Origin: Thermoleophilia bacterium
GTDB lineage: Bacteria > Actinomycetota > Thermoleophilia > Gaiellales > Gaiellaceae
Length of the DNA: 45,036 bases
Direction: 5' to 3'
Assembly: GCA_020845695.1 (NCBI GenBank)
Contig: JADLFG010000074.1
Coordinates: forward strand, 1-45,036
Below, one piece after another: positions 7,889 through 15,747 of this stretch (positions are counted from its first letter, which is position 1; each line of letters starts with the position of its first letter). The position numbers and the translations under genes were made by a program. Under the pieces are notes generated by a model. The model was not told the origin of the DNA, did no database searches, and was given only the letters and a program-made list of their open reading frames with translations.

Positions 7889-9261
7889 GCGTTCGCCTGC
7901 GACAGCAGCCAGAGCGCGAGGCTCGTGAATCCGACCATCACTGCGAGCAGCCAACGCTGGGAGCGGGCGGCCTGCCGTGCGTCCGGGTAGAACGCGAGCG
8001 CCCGGTCGTGCGCGAGCGCGAGCGCGGCGGCATGGCCGGTAACGACGAGCGCGACCTGGACGTACCAGGTCGTGGTCGCTCCGATCAGGCCGTAGTCGAT
8101 CGCCCAGCCGGCGGTACCGAACAGGTCCCAGCCCCGGCCGGCCGGGTCGGAGACGAGGTACCCCATCGCCTGTCCCTGGAAGAGCAGGAACGTCAGGTAG
8201 TGCGCGCCCGCGTAGACGAGCGCGATCGGCACGAGCGAGTGGGCGAGCACGCGGCCGAGCTCCCGGGTACCGCCGGTGCCGGGGACGGTGCGCGCGCCGG
8301 CGACGCCGAGCAGGTAGAAGCCGCCCACGGCCGCGATCGCCACGGCGAGCCCGACCCCCGCCGCGAGCTCGTCCGCGAGCGCGGGACCCGGGCCGAGCGC
8401 GCCGAGTGCCGAGGAAAGGCGCGGGCCGACCGCCGACCAGGCGTCGGTCTCCTGGAGGCCGTCGAACGTCACCGAGCCGATCATCACGGCCAGCAACGCG
8501 ACCGTTCCGGGCAGCGGCTCGAGCCCGGGCAGGCCCGAGAGCGGGGGCCTCAGCCCGATCTGCCGGTCCCGCCGCTCGAGCGGGGAGACGCGGGCGAACG
8601 CACCGAAGTACGCGGAGAAGGCCTCGCCGCGGGCGAGCCACGGCTCGACGCCGTACAGGGCCATCCCGAGGAACGTCACGGCCGTGTAGACGAGCGCCGC
8701 CGCGGCGACCGTGCGCGGCTCGGTCCCACCCGGGGCGATCAGCTCGAGCCACACGAACCCGGCGAGGCCGGCGGCGGCGGGCCAGCGCCCGAGCCGGTCC
8801 GGGTAGGAGAGTGGGCTGCCGCCGCCGGCGCGGAGGCGGCGCGCGGCCCACGACGCCCCCCGCCCGAGCGCCCGCCACGGGTTGAAGGCCCGGAAGACGT
8901 CGCCCGCGAGGACGCTGACCGCCGCGAGCCCGACCCAGAAGGTCACGTACACGAACGTCGGCACGGCGTTCTCGGCCGTGCTGCGATCCCCGGTCAGGCC
9001 GGCCCAGACGAGCACGCCGAGCAGGAACACGCCCGCAAGCCCGCAGAGCGCTTCGGCCGCCACGCTCGTGAGTGCGCGCGAGAGCGGGGCGGGCAGCGGC
9101 CGAAACGGGGCGGGGCTCTCGAGCCGAGGCGACCGCCAGAAGGCGGCCAGGGCCGCGAAGGAGACGGCCAGCACGCCCGCGGCCGCCCAGCCGACGAGCC
9201 ACCCCGGGATCGGCAGGTCGGCGCGGCCCGAGAGGCCGTGGCCCAGCACGATCCCGTTCAC
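7885..9261 (-). CDS. Polytopic membrane protein of the CtaG/cupredoxin operon
   Basis: The 458-residue protein has about eleven to twelve hydrophobic helices. It begins with a conserved-looking block (HGLSGRADLPIPGWLVGWAA) and has further motif-like stretches such as GDVFRAFNPWRALG and ATTTWYVQVALVVTGH, with His and Trp at helix ends. I do not recognise a biochemically defined family. From memory, similar actinobacterial proteins have been labelled fenitrothion hydrolase, a name I would not trust for this polytopic architecture. GTG 9261 overlaps the TGA of the cupredoxin-like lipoprotein, and its own TGA overlaps the next GTG. The operon position suggests a partner or permease for copper or oxidase assembly. 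Confidence 0.7.
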   Translation of the reverse strand: MNGIVLGHGLSGRADLPIPGWLVGWAAAGVLAVSFAALAAFWRSPRLESPAPFRPLPAPLSRALTSVAAEALCGLAGVFLLGVLVWAGLTGDRSTAENAVPTFVYVTFWVGLAAVSVLAGDVFRAFNPWRALGRGASWAARRLRAGGGSPLSYPDRLGRWPAAAGLAGFVWLELIAPGGTEPRTVAAAALVYTAVTFLGMALYGVEPWLARGEAFSAYFGAFARVSPLERRDRQIGLRPPLSGLPGLEPLPGTVALLAVMIGSVTFDGLQETDAWSAVGPRLSSALGALGPGPALADELAAGVGLAVAIAAVGGFYLLGVAGARTVPGTGGTRELGRVLAHSLVPIALVYAGAHYLTFLLFQGQAMGYLVSDPAGRGWDLFGTAGWAIDYGLIGATTTWYVQVALVVTGHAAALALAHDRALAFYPDARQAARSQRWLLAVMVGFTSLALWLLSQANA

Positions 9262-9746
9262 GGGCTAACGACGAGCTCCGCCACGTGCGCGCCGCTCCCG
9301 TGCGCCTCGAGCGCGAAGATGCCCTCCAGCTCGGCCACGAACGAGAGCGTTGCCGGCTGCCCCGGCCCGACGGCCAGCGTCAGGTCGTAGCCGTGCACGT
9401 GGATCTCCTCCGGGCTGTCGGAGCGGATCCGGATCGTGACCGTGTCGCCGCGCGTGACCTCGATCCTCGCGGCCCCGCCGGCGGGCTCGCCGCCCTCGAG
9501 GCTGACGGCGGCGGTCGGCCCGGCTTCGGGTGGCTCGGGCTCGGTGCCCGCGGGCGCGGTCTCCGTCGTCGCGGGCCCGGTCTCCGTCGTCGCGGGCGTC
9601 TCCGTGACTGGCGGCTCGTCCGTCGCGGGCGGAGTCTCGCCGGTGGCGGGAGCGGCCGTTGCGGCGGGCAGCGGGGGCTCCCCGCCGCCGCACGCCGCGA
9701 GCACCGCAGCGGCGGCTAGGGTCGCCGGAATCGTGAGCGCTCGCAC
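9258..9746 (-). CDS. Cupredoxin-like lipoprotein
   Basis: The 162-residue protein has a signal peptide with lipobox Cys19 (LAAC), a long Thr/Pro/Glu/Ala linker of about 55 residues, and a C-terminal beta-rich domain of about 80 residues: RIEVTRGDTVTIRIRSD, EEIHVHGYDL, and an ending GSGAHVAELVV. The HVHGYD segment and the C-terminal His are at cupredoxin ligand positions, but the classical Cys ligand is absent, so it may be a redox-inert metal-binding cupredoxin. GTG 9746 is preceded by AAAGGAG. It is the first gene of the five-gene operon with two CtaG proteins, so extracellular copper capture or handover is the natural inference. Confidence 0.75.
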   Translation of the reverse strand: MRALTIPATLAAAAVLAACGGGEPPLPAATAAPATGETPPATDEPPVTETPATTETGPATTETAPAGTEPEPPEAGPTAAVSLEGGEPAGGAARIEVTRGDTVTIRIRSDSPEEIHVHGYDLTLAVGPGQPATLSFVAELEGIFALEAHGSGAHVAELVVSP

Positions 9747-9820
9747 CGGTGGTCTCCTTTCTCCGCGATGCTGGCCGGGCTCGCGGAAGGCTGCCAGACA
9801 GCCCGCGAGTCGCGCGGCGG

Positions 9821-9865
9821 TAGGCTATCGGCGCGATGGGGAAGTCCGAAGCGAAAGGAAGGTGA
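9821..9865 (+). promoter_or_regulatory. Putative -10 and 5' leader of the aminotransferase gene
   Basis: TAGGCT at 9821-9826 resembles a -10 hexamer; a start of transcription about 9833 would give a leader of about 40 bases. The ribosome site AAAGGAAGG (9854-9862) serves ATG 9873. A 9-codon open frame from ATG 9836 (MGKSEAKGR) ends at 9865 and covers that ribosome site, so a small upstream peptide is conceivable but weakly supported. Confidence 0.35.
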
Positions 9866-9872
9866 CGGCGCG

Positions 9873-11225
9873 ATGGCCGTCGTAGAGACCGGCCCGCAGG
9901 CGGCCGAGCGCGTCCGCGAGGACGACCGCAAGCACGTCCTCCACTCCTGGTCGGTCCAGTCCAGGATCAGCCCGCTGCCGGTCGCCGGCGCCGAGGGGCG
10001 CCACTTCTGGGACTACGACGGGAAGCGCTACCTCGATTTCGCCTCCCAGCTCGTCAACGTCTCGATCGGGCACCAGCACCCGAAGCTCGTGCGGGCGATC
10101 AAAGACCAGGCCGACCGCCTCTGCACGATCGGGCCGTCCCTGGCGAACGATAAGCGCTCCGAGCTCGCCCGGCTGCTCGCCGAGGTCACGCCCGGCGACC
10201 TCGTCCGCTCGTTCTTCACGAACGGCGGCGCCGAGGCGAACGAGAACGCGATCAAGCTGGCGCGCTGGTACACGGGCCGCCACAAGGTGATCGCCCGCTA
10301 CCGCTCCTACCACGGCGCGACCGCCGGGGCGGTCACGCTGACCGGCGACCCGCGCCGCTGGGCGGCTGAGCCGGGCATCCCCGGCGTCGTGCGCGCGCTC
10401 GACCCCTACACCTACCGCTGCCCCGCCGGTCATCCCGACCCGTGCCCCGTCTGCACGGGCGCGCCCCACCTGGAGGAGCTGATCCAGTACGAGGGCCCGG
10501 AGACGATCGCGGCGATCATCCTCGAGACCGTCACCGGCACGAACGGGATCATCGTCCCGCCCGACGGCTATCTCCGCTCGGTCCGCGAGGTCTGCGACCG
10601 CCACGGGATCGTGCTGATCTGCGACGAGGTGATGGCCGGGTTCGGGCGCACGGGACGCTGGTTCGCGTGCGACCACTGGGACGTCGTCCCGGACATCATC
10701 ACGATGGCGAAGGGGATCAACTCCGGCTACGTGCCGCTCGGGGCGATGACGATCTCGCAGGCGATCTCCGATTGGATCGTCGACCGGCCGTTCGCGGGCG
10801 GGCTCACCTACTCCGGCCACCCGCTCGCCTGCGCCGTCGCGGTCGCGTCGATCGAGGCGTTCCGCGAGGAGGGGATCGTCGAGAACGCGGCCGCCATGGG
10901 CGAGGTGCTCGCCGCCGAGCTGCCGCGGCTGGCCGAGCGGCACCCGTCGGTCGGCGACGTGCGCGGCCTCGGCCTCTTCTGGGGCGTCGAGCTCGTCCGC
11001 AACCGCGCGACGAAGGAGATGCTCGTGCCGTTCAACGCCTCGGGCGACGCGGCCGCTCCGGTCGCGCGGCTGTCGAAGGCGGCGCTCGAGCGCGGCCTCT
11101 ACCTGTTCGTGCACTGGAACGTGGTCATGATCGCCCCGCCGCTCACGATCACCCGCGAGGAGCTGGCCGAGGGGCTCGCGATCCTCGACGAGGTGCTCGC
11201 GATCGCGGACGAGTACGTGGCCTGA
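9873..11225 (+). CDS. Class III (omega) aminotransferase, PLP-dependent
   Basis: The 450-residue protein has the fold-type I class III landmarks: YLDFASQLVNVSIGHQHP, FFTNGGAEANENAIKLAR, YRSYHGATAGA, the Asp-containing LICDEVMAGFGRTG, and the PLP lysine in TMAKGINSGYVPLGA. It is in the size range of taurine-, beta-alanine- or polyamine-pyruvate aminotransferases, which act in the cytoplasm. A Cys-bearing insert (YRCPAGHPDPCPVC) between the small and large domain strands is also seen in taurine-pyruvate-type members. Substrate cannot be assigned from sequence. It has its own promoter-like region and no obvious pathway partner nearby. Confidence 0.85.
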   Translation: MAVVETGPQAAERVREDDRKHVLHSWSVQSRISPLPVAGAEGRHFWDYDGKRYLDFASQLVNVSIGHQHPKLVRAIKDQADRLCTIGPSLANDKRSELARLLAEVTPGDLVRSFFTNGGAEANENAIKLARWYTGRHKVIARYRSYHGATAGAVTLTGDPRRWAAEPGIPGVVRALDPYTYRCPAGHPDPCPVCTGAPHLEELIQYEGPETIAAIILETVTGTNGIIVPPDGYLRSVREVCDRHGIVLICDEVMAGFGRTGRWFACDHWDVVPDIITMAKGINSGYVPLGAMTISQAISDWIVDRPFAGGLTYSGHPLACAVAVASIEAFREEGIVENAAAMGEVLAAELPRLAERHPSVGDVRGLGLFWGVELVRNRATKEMLVPFNASGDAAAPVARLSKAALERGLYLFVHWNVVMIAPPLTITREELAEGLAILDEVLAIADEYVA

Positions 11226-11268
11226 GCCTGGGGCGGTCGCGCGGCGGGTGCCAGGGGCCGGTCAGGCC
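11219..11268. terminator. Imperfect hairpin between convergent stops
   Basis: GGCCTGA (11219-11225) and TCAGGCC (11262-11268) are complementary and include the stop codons of the two convergent genes; an inner pair CCTGG/CCAGG (11227-11231, 11251-11255) extends the structure. It could act as a bidirectional terminator, although the pairing is interrupted. Confidence 0.35.
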
Positions 11269-11597
11269 CACCCGAGCTCGTCGAGGCGGTCGTCGTCGAT
11301 CCCGAAATGGTGGGCGAGCTCGTGGATGACCGTGATCCTGATCTCGTCCTCGAGCAGGGCCGGATCGTCGCCGAACTCCTCCTCGAGCGGGAGCCGGTAG
11401 ATCTCGATCTTGTCAGGCAGGGCGCCCGCGTAGCCCGAGTCTCGCTCCGTCAGCGGGATCCCCGTGTAGAGGCCGAGCAGATCGGGATCGTCGGGGTTCT
11501 CCTCCTCGACCACGATCTCGACGTTCGACATCGCCCGCCGGAGCTCCGCCGGCAGGGAGTCGAGCGCCCGGCGGACGTGGGCCTCGAAGTCGGTCAC
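11262..11597 (-). CDS. Zincin-like metallopeptidase family protein
   Basis: The 111-residue protein is the full length of the small actinobacterial metallopeptidase family (PF06262 type). It begins with a helix (FEAHVRRALDSLP), continues with VEIVVEEENPDD and an exposed acidic middle, and ends with HELAHHFGIDDDRLDELGW, in which His92, Glu93 and His96 form the zinc site and Asp101 is a plausible third ligand. GTG 11597 overlaps the TGA of the rhomboid gene, which fixes the start. The substrate is unknown. Co-translation with a rhomboid protease suggests a proteolytic pair, but linkage may be incidental. Confidence 0.85.
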   Translation of the reverse strand: MTDFEAHVRRALDSLPAELRRAMSNVEIVVEEENPDDPDLLGLYTGIPLTERDSGYAGALPDKIEIYRLPLEEEFGDDPALLEDEIRITVIHELAHHFGIDDDRLDELGWA

Positions 11598-12283
11598 CGG
11601 GCTGGCTCGAGCTGGGGCGGCCGGCCGGTCCTGAACGGCCGCACGGACAGGATCCCGAACACGAAGCCGCCGATGTGGGCGAAGTACGCGATCCCGCCGC
11701 CTTGCTCCGGGTGCAGGACGCTGAAGCCGCCGTCCCAGGCCTGGAACAGAAACCAGATGCCGAGGTACAGCCACGCCGGCAGGCCGAGGAAGAAGAAGGG
11801 AGCGACCCAGGTCAGCACCCGCGCGCGCGGGTGCAGGAGGACGTACGCGCCCAGCACGCCAGCGATCGCGCCGCTCGCGCCCAGGGTCGGTATGCCCGCG
11901 TCCGCCTCGGCCGCGAACTGGAGCGTGATGAAGCTCTGGAGCGCGTGCGCCGCGACGCCGCAGAGGAGGTAGAAGGCGAGGAAGCGCGCGCGCCCGAGCG
12001 CGTCCTCGACGTTGTTACCGAAGATCCAGAGGAACAGCATGTTGAAGACGATGTGCCCCCAGCTTCCGTGCGCGAACATCGAGGCGAGCCCGTCGAGCGG
12101 CCAGGGCTGCCCGACCGTCGGGCAGGCCCCGGTCGCCTCGCACGGACGGAAGCCGAGCTCGGCGATCGACCGCTCGAGGTCGGGTAGCTGGTAGAGCAGC
12201 CAGACGGCCGCATTCGCGACGATCAGGGCGACCGTGACGACCGGGAACGAGCGGGTCGGGAGCTCGTCTCGGAGCGGCAGCAC
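11594..12283 (-). CDS. Rhomboid family intramembrane serine protease
   Basis: The 229-residue protein has six hydrophobic segments. The catalytic Ser is in GASGAIAGVLGAY (Ser137) and the His in HIGGF (His203); the His-Asn pair of the oxyanion region is in GSWGHIVFNMLFLWIFG (His77, Asn81). All active-site elements are present, so it should cleave single-pass substrates inside the membrane. A loop with Cys48 and Cys54 (FRPCEATGACP) between helices 1 and 2 faces outside and may form a disulfide, as in other actinobacterial rhomboids. GTG 12283 is the start, 10 bases after the argF stop. Confidence 0.9.
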   Translation of the reverse strand: MLPLRDELPTRSFPVVTVALIVANAAVWLLYQLPDLERSIAELGFRPCEATGACPTVGQPWPLDGLASMFAHGSWGHIVFNMLFLWIFGNNVEDALGRARFLAFYLLCGVAAHALQSFITLQFAAEADAGIPTLGASGAIAGVLGAYVLLHPRARVLTWVAPFFFLGLPAWLYLGIWFLFQAWDGGFSVLHPEQGGGIAYFAHIGGFVFGILSVRPFRTGRPPQLEPAR

Positions 12284-12293
12284 CGGCGTCCGC

Positions 12294-13232
12294 CTACGGC
12301 ACGATCAGCGCGAGCAGCGCCTTCTGCGCGTGCAGGCGGTTCTCGGCCTGATCCCAGGCCGCCGAGCGGGGCCCGTGCAGGACGCTCTCCGTGACCTCCT
12401 CGCCGTAGTGCGCCGGCAGGTCGTGCATGACGACGGCGCGCTCGCTCGCGAGCGCGAGCAGGCTCTCGTCGACGCGGAAGCCGGCGAAGTCCGCGAGCCG
12501 TCGCTCCCGCTCGTCGTCCTGGCCCATGCTCGTCCAGACGTCCGTGTAGAGGACATCGGCGCCACGGGCGGCCTCGCGCGGGTCGCCAACGAGCTCGACC
12601 GATCCGCCCGACGATTCCGCCGCCGCGCGCGCCCGGGCGACGACGCCCGCGTCCGGCTCGTATCCGCTGGGAGTGGCGACGACGACATCCGCGCCGAGCG
12701 CGGCGCACGCGGCCACGAGCGAATGACAGACGTTGTTGCCGTCGCCCACGTAGGCGACCCGCACCCCGGGCAGCTCCCCGAAGCGCTCGACGATCGTGAG
12801 CGCGTCCGCGAGTGCCTGGCAGGGGTGGTGCTCGTCCGTGAGCCCGTTCACGACCGGGATCGTCGCGTGCCCAGCCAGCTCGTCGAGCCACGCCTGGCTG
12901 AACGTCCGCACCATCACCGCGTCGAGGTAGCGGGAAAGCACGAGTCCGGTGTCGCGGATCGTCTCCCCGCGCCCGAGCTGCATCTCGCCGGGGGAGAGCG
13001 GCACCGCCGTCCCGCCGAGCTGCGCGATCCCGACCGCGAACGAGACGCGCGTGCGCGTCGAGGGCTTCTCGAACACGAGCCCGATCGCTCGTCCCGGCAG
13101 CAGCGCGTGGGCGGCTCGCGCCCGCTGCTTGGCCTTGAGCTGGACGGCAAGCTCGAGCACCGCCGCCAGCTCCGCCGCCGACCAGTCGTCGATTCGCAGG
13201 AGGTCGCGTCCCTTCAGGTGAGCGGGAACCAC
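12294..13232 (-). CDS. argF: Ornithine carbamoyltransferase with variant HCLP motif
   Basis: The 312-residue protein has the carbamoyl-phosphate motif STRTR (58-62), HPCQ (136-139) and the ornithine-loop SMG (235-237), which separates it from aspartate and N-acetylornithine enzymes. The reaction is ornithine plus carbamoyl phosphate to citrulline in arginine synthesis. The usual HCLP motif reads HDLP (270-273), followed by AHYGEEVT, so the Cys that normally contacts ornithine is Asp. Everything else looks intact and there is no frameshift. No other arginine genes are within the window. GTG 13232 is followed by a clean N terminus. Activity on ornithine is likely but should be regarded as untested. 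Confidence 0.85.
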   Translation of the reverse strand: MVPAHLKGRDLLRIDDWSAAELAAVLELAVQLKAKQRARAAHALLPGRAIGLVFEKPSTRTRVSFAVGIAQLGGTAVPLSPGEMQLGRGETIRDTGLVLSRYLDAVMVRTFSQAWLDELAGHATIPVVNGLTDEHHPCQALADALTIVERFGELPGVRVAYVGDGNNVCHSLVAACAALGADVVVATPSGYEPDAGVVARARAAAESSGGSVELVGDPREAARGADVLYTDVWTSMGQDDERERRLADFAGFRVDESLLALASERAVVMHDLPAHYGEEVTESVLHGPRSAAWDQAENRLHAQKALLALIVP

Positions 13233-13288
13233 GTCCGGATCGTAGCCTCGCCGCCGGCGTCGCGAGGGCTCCGTCCGGCCAACAAAGA

Positions 13289-13338
13289 CTTGACAGAGAT
13301 CGACTTAGATTATATTCTCGATATCGCAGTAGATCGAG
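13289..13338 (+). promoter_or_regulatory. hsp20 promoter with degenerate HAIR-like operator
   Basis: TTGACA (13290-13295), a 17-base spacer and TATTCT (13313-13318) form a near-consensus vegetative promoter, unusual in this GC-rich window. Overlapping it is CTTGACA-N7-ACTTAGA (13289-13309), with the exact spacing of the HspR operator HAIR (CTTGAGT-N7-ACTCAAG) and nine of fourteen bases matching. The decamer GACTTAGATT (13302-13311) also occurs before dnaK. CTCGAT/ATCGAG (13317-13322, 13333-13338) is a further inverted repeat around the presumed start of transcription. Confidence 0.6.
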
Positions 13339-13349
13339 AAGGAGGGACG

Positions 13350-13826
13350 ATGACGATCGTTCGTTGGGAGCCGTTTCGCGAGCTCGCCGCCCTGCAGAGC
13401 GAGCTGAGCCGTTTCACGAACGAGCTGTGGGGAGCTCCCGCGGCCGGCGCCGGCGGCGCTTCCACCTGGCTGCCCGCGCTCGACGTCTGGGAGACGGACG
13501 CCGAGATCGTGCTCGCGCTCGACCTGCCCGGCATCGCCGAGGACCGGGTCACGATCGAGGTCGAGGACGGCGTGCTCACGATCACCGGCGAGCGGGAGCG
13601 CGAGGTGAAGCAGGAGACCGACCGCTTCTACCGCTTCGAGCGCCGCTTCGGCCGCTTCTCCCGCAGCGTCACCCTGCCCCAGGGGACAGACGCGGGCCAG
13701 ATCCGGGCCGAGTTCAAGGACGGCGTCCTCGAGGTGCACGTCCCCAGGCCGGCCGAGCGCACCCCCACGCGCATCCCGATCGGCGCGAAAGGCACGATCG
13801 AGGGCGAGTCCACGTGCGCCCGGTAG
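13350..13826 (+). CDS. Small heat-shock protein, Hsp20/alpha-crystallin family
   Basis: The 158-residue protein has a short N-terminal arm (MTIVRWEPFRELAALQSEL), an alpha-crystallin domain of about 90 residues (ALDVWETDAEIVLALDLPGI, TIEVEDGVLTITGERE, GRFSRSVTLPQGTD, AEFKDGVLEVHVPR) and a C-terminal extension with the IPI anchor motif (TRIPIGAK) that binds neighbouring subunits in the oligomer. It is an ATP-independent holdase for unfolding proteins in the cytoplasm. ATG 13350 has a strong AGGAGG site (13340-13345). Its promoter shares a decamer with the dnaK promoter, consistent with HspR control; HspR itself is encoded at 31851. Confidence 0.93.
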   Translation: MTIVRWEPFRELAALQSELSRFTNELWGAPAAGAGGASTWLPALDVWETDAEIVLALDLPGIAEDRVTIEVEDGVLTITGEREREVKQETDRFYRFERRFGRFSRSVTLPQGTDAGQIRAEFKDGVLEVHVPRPAERTPTRIPIGAKGTIEGESTCAR

Positions 13827-13844
13827 GGCGCCGAGCCGCCGCGG

Positions 13845-15326
13845 CTACGTCCGGATCCGAGCCCGCGCGCGCTCGACGGACGCGTCGAGCTCGAGCGGCG
13901 CGCCCGTGACCTCGCGAGCGACCGTGTCCGCGTCGATGCCCTGGCCCTCGCTCCAGAGCTCGCGCAGCAGGGAGCCGGCCCGCCGATCGGCGAACCAGGC
14001 GGCTCCGAACCGCTCGCGCAGGTGGCCGGCGAGCTGGGCCTCGAGCGCCCAGGCGCGCAGGTAACTCGTGACGTAGAACCCGGGGTCGACCTCGGCTAGG
14101 AAGTCGACCCCGGCCGGCTCGATCTTGGTCGCCCCGGCCAGCAGCTCGACGTACCGGTCGGCCATGGCCTCGAGCTCGGCGCCGGCGTGGAGCTCGAGCT
14201 CGTAAAGGAGCTTCGCGCAGTAGCGGCGGAGCGCGTAGAGGTGGCGGGCGGCCGACTCGGAGGCGAGCTCGTCGCCCCTGCCGACGTCGAGCCGCCGCTC
14301 GAGCCAGGCGGGGTCGATCACGAGGTGCTCGAGCAGGAACGCGTAGCTCTCGGTGACCGCGTTGTCGCCGAGCCGTCGCGCCTCGAGGGGCAGGCGGGCG
14401 GACGTGTGGGCGAAGTGCTCGGTGTGCCCAGCCTCGTGGAAGAGCGCGCGCCAGTCGTCGAGGCCGCCGATCGGCTGGATCACGAGCGCGACGCGGCCGG
14501 GCACCTCGATCGGCGCGCAGAACGCGCGCGGCGACTTGGTCGGCCGCGCCTCGAGGTCGAGCGCGACGTTCCGCTGCGAGCGCAGGTCGACTCCGAGCCC
14601 GGCGAGCGTGCCTTCGAGCGCGGGCACCATCCCGCCGGCGGGGAAGGCGTCATCCCAGGCGGCGGCCCGAAACAGCCGGGGCACGTCGAAGCGGCGGGCC
14701 TCGCCGAGCGTCACGCCGGCGTGGTCGCGCAGGAGCCGATCGAAGGCGGCGACGTGGAGATCCTCCGTCGCGTCGAGCAGCGCCCGGCATCGGGCCGCGA
14801 GCGGCTCGAGCGCGAAGCCGAAGAGCTCGTAGAGGTCGCGGAGGCTGCCGCCACCGAGCGCTCGCGCCGCCGCGCGCACCTCCTCCGCCGCCTCGACGTA
14901 GACGGGCAGCAGCTCGGCGGCCAGCTCGGCACGGGCGCCCTCGAGTCGCTCGCGCCGCGCCCGGTCGGGCTCGTTCGCGAGCGCGGGCCGCAGCAGCCGA
15001 AAGCCGAACGTCTCGCCGTCGACCGTTGCCGAGAGCGACACCTCGAGCGCGGCCAGCCGTTCCTCCTGGGCGCGCGTGACGCTGCCGAGGTGCCCCTCGC
15101 AGGCGAACCGCCACAGCTCGACCGCCGCCGAGCGGGGCGGGGCGCCCGCCGCGGCCTCCCGGAGCGTCTCACACGCCTCGACGGACGCGAGGTCGGCGAA
15201 GCGCTCGTAGATCGGCTCCAGCTCGAGCGTCTCCTCGAGCCCGGCGAAGTGGCGGTAGTAGGCGTCCGTCAGCTCGGAGAGGAAGCGATCGGCCCGCTCG
15301 CGGTAGGAGTCGAGGTCGATCGGCAC
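13845..15326 (-). CDS. M3-like HExxH metallopeptidase (oligopeptidase)
   Basis: The roughly 493-residue, mostly helical cytoplasmic protein contains HEAGH (His297, Glu298, His301, numbered from GTG 15326) and a downstream Glu in NAVTESYAFLLEHL (about Glu326), the spacing expected for gluzincin-type M3/M32 peptidases. The residue run WRALFHEAGHTEHF resembles oligoendopeptidase active sites. The N-terminal half has no recognised domain and is likely the lid over the substrate channel. The start is uncertain: GTG 15326 lies 8 bases after a TATCCT hexamer, suggesting a leaderless message, and the frame stays open above it. It diverges from yjbQ across 19 bases. Confidence 0.75.
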   Translation of the reverse strand: MPIDLDSYRERADRFLSELTDAYYRHFAGLEETLELEPIYERFADLASVEACETLREAAAGAPPRSAAVELWRFACEGHLGSVTRAQEERLAALEVSLSATVDGETFGFRLLRPALANEPDRARRERLEGARAELAAELLPVYVEAAEEVRAAARALGGGSLRDLYELFGFALEPLAARCRALLDATEDLHVAAFDRLLRDHAGVTLGEARRFDVPRLFRAAAWDDAFPAGGMVPALEGTLAGLGVDLRSQRNVALDLEARPTKSPRAFCAPIEVPGRVALVIQPIGGLDDWRALFHEAGHTEHFAHTSARLPLEARRLGDNAVTESYAFLLEHLVIDPAWLERRLDVGRGDELASESAARHLYALRRYCAKLLYELELHAGAELEAMADRYVELLAGATKIEPAGVDFLAEVDPGFYVTSYLRAWALEAQLAGHLRERFGAAWFADRRAGSLLRELWSEGQGIDADTVAREVTGAPLELDASVERARARIRT

Positions 15327-15333
15327 GAACGCG

Positions 15334-15340
15334 TAGGATA
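15334..15340. promoter_or_regulatory. Shared divergent -10 region for the M3-like peptidase and yjbQ
   Basis: TAGGAT on the plus strand (15334-15339) lies 6 bases before GTG 15346, and TATCCT on the minus strand (15340-15335) lies 8 bases before GTG 15326. The two hexamers overlap by five bases, so both genes could be transcribed without a leader from one 7-base core. Neither has a recognisable -35 box or ribosome site. Confidence 0.5.
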
Positions 15341-15345
15341 CCGCC

Positions 15346-15747
15346 GTGCGCGAGTTCACTCTCGAGACCGCGAAGCGGACCGAGTTCGTCGAGATCACCG
15401 GTCAGGTGCTCGAGGCTCTCGGTGATCCCGGCGACGCCGCCGCCGTGCTCGTCCACGTGCCGCACGTGACCGCCGGGGTGGTGGTGCAGGAGCCGCGCGA
15501 GGACGACACCGTCGCCGCCGATCTCGCGATGGCATTCGACCGGATCGTCGACGACGGCTGGCCGTTCACCCACTTCGAGGATCACGAGCAGAACCCCTGG
15601 TCGCACATCCGCGCGGCGCTGACGAGCTCGTCGGTCGTGATCCCGCTCGCCGACGGCAAGCCCGCACTCGGGACCTGGCAGGGGATCTTCTTCTGCGAGT
15701 TCGACGGTCCCCGGACGCGCCGGGTGCTCGTCTCGACTCTCCGCTAG
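15346..15747 (+). CDS. yjbQ: YjbQ/UPF0047 family protein
   Basis: The 133-residue protein is the full family length. Motifs include VHVPHVTAGVVVQE (the His and the TAGV block), NPWSHIRAAL, and the C-terminal WQGIFFCEFDGPR, which form the conserved pocket of the trimer. E. coli YjbQ has weak thiamine-phosphate synthase activity in vivo and the true role is not settled. GTG 15346 lacks a ribosome site but follows a TAGGAT hexamer by 6 bases, so translation is probably leaderless. Its stop overlaps the convergent gene by four bases (CTAG). Confidence 0.88.
   Translation: MREFTLETAKRTEFVEITGQVLEALGDPGDAAAVLVHVPHVTAGVVVQEPREDDTVAADLAMAFDRIVDDGWPFTHFEDHEQNPWSHIRAALTSSSVVIPLADGKPALGTWQGIFFCEFDGPRTRRVLVSTLR

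Noticed and set aside
15744..15747. CTAG as a meaningful site between yjbQ and the membrane gene
   Set aside because: It is simply two overlapping convergent TAG stops.
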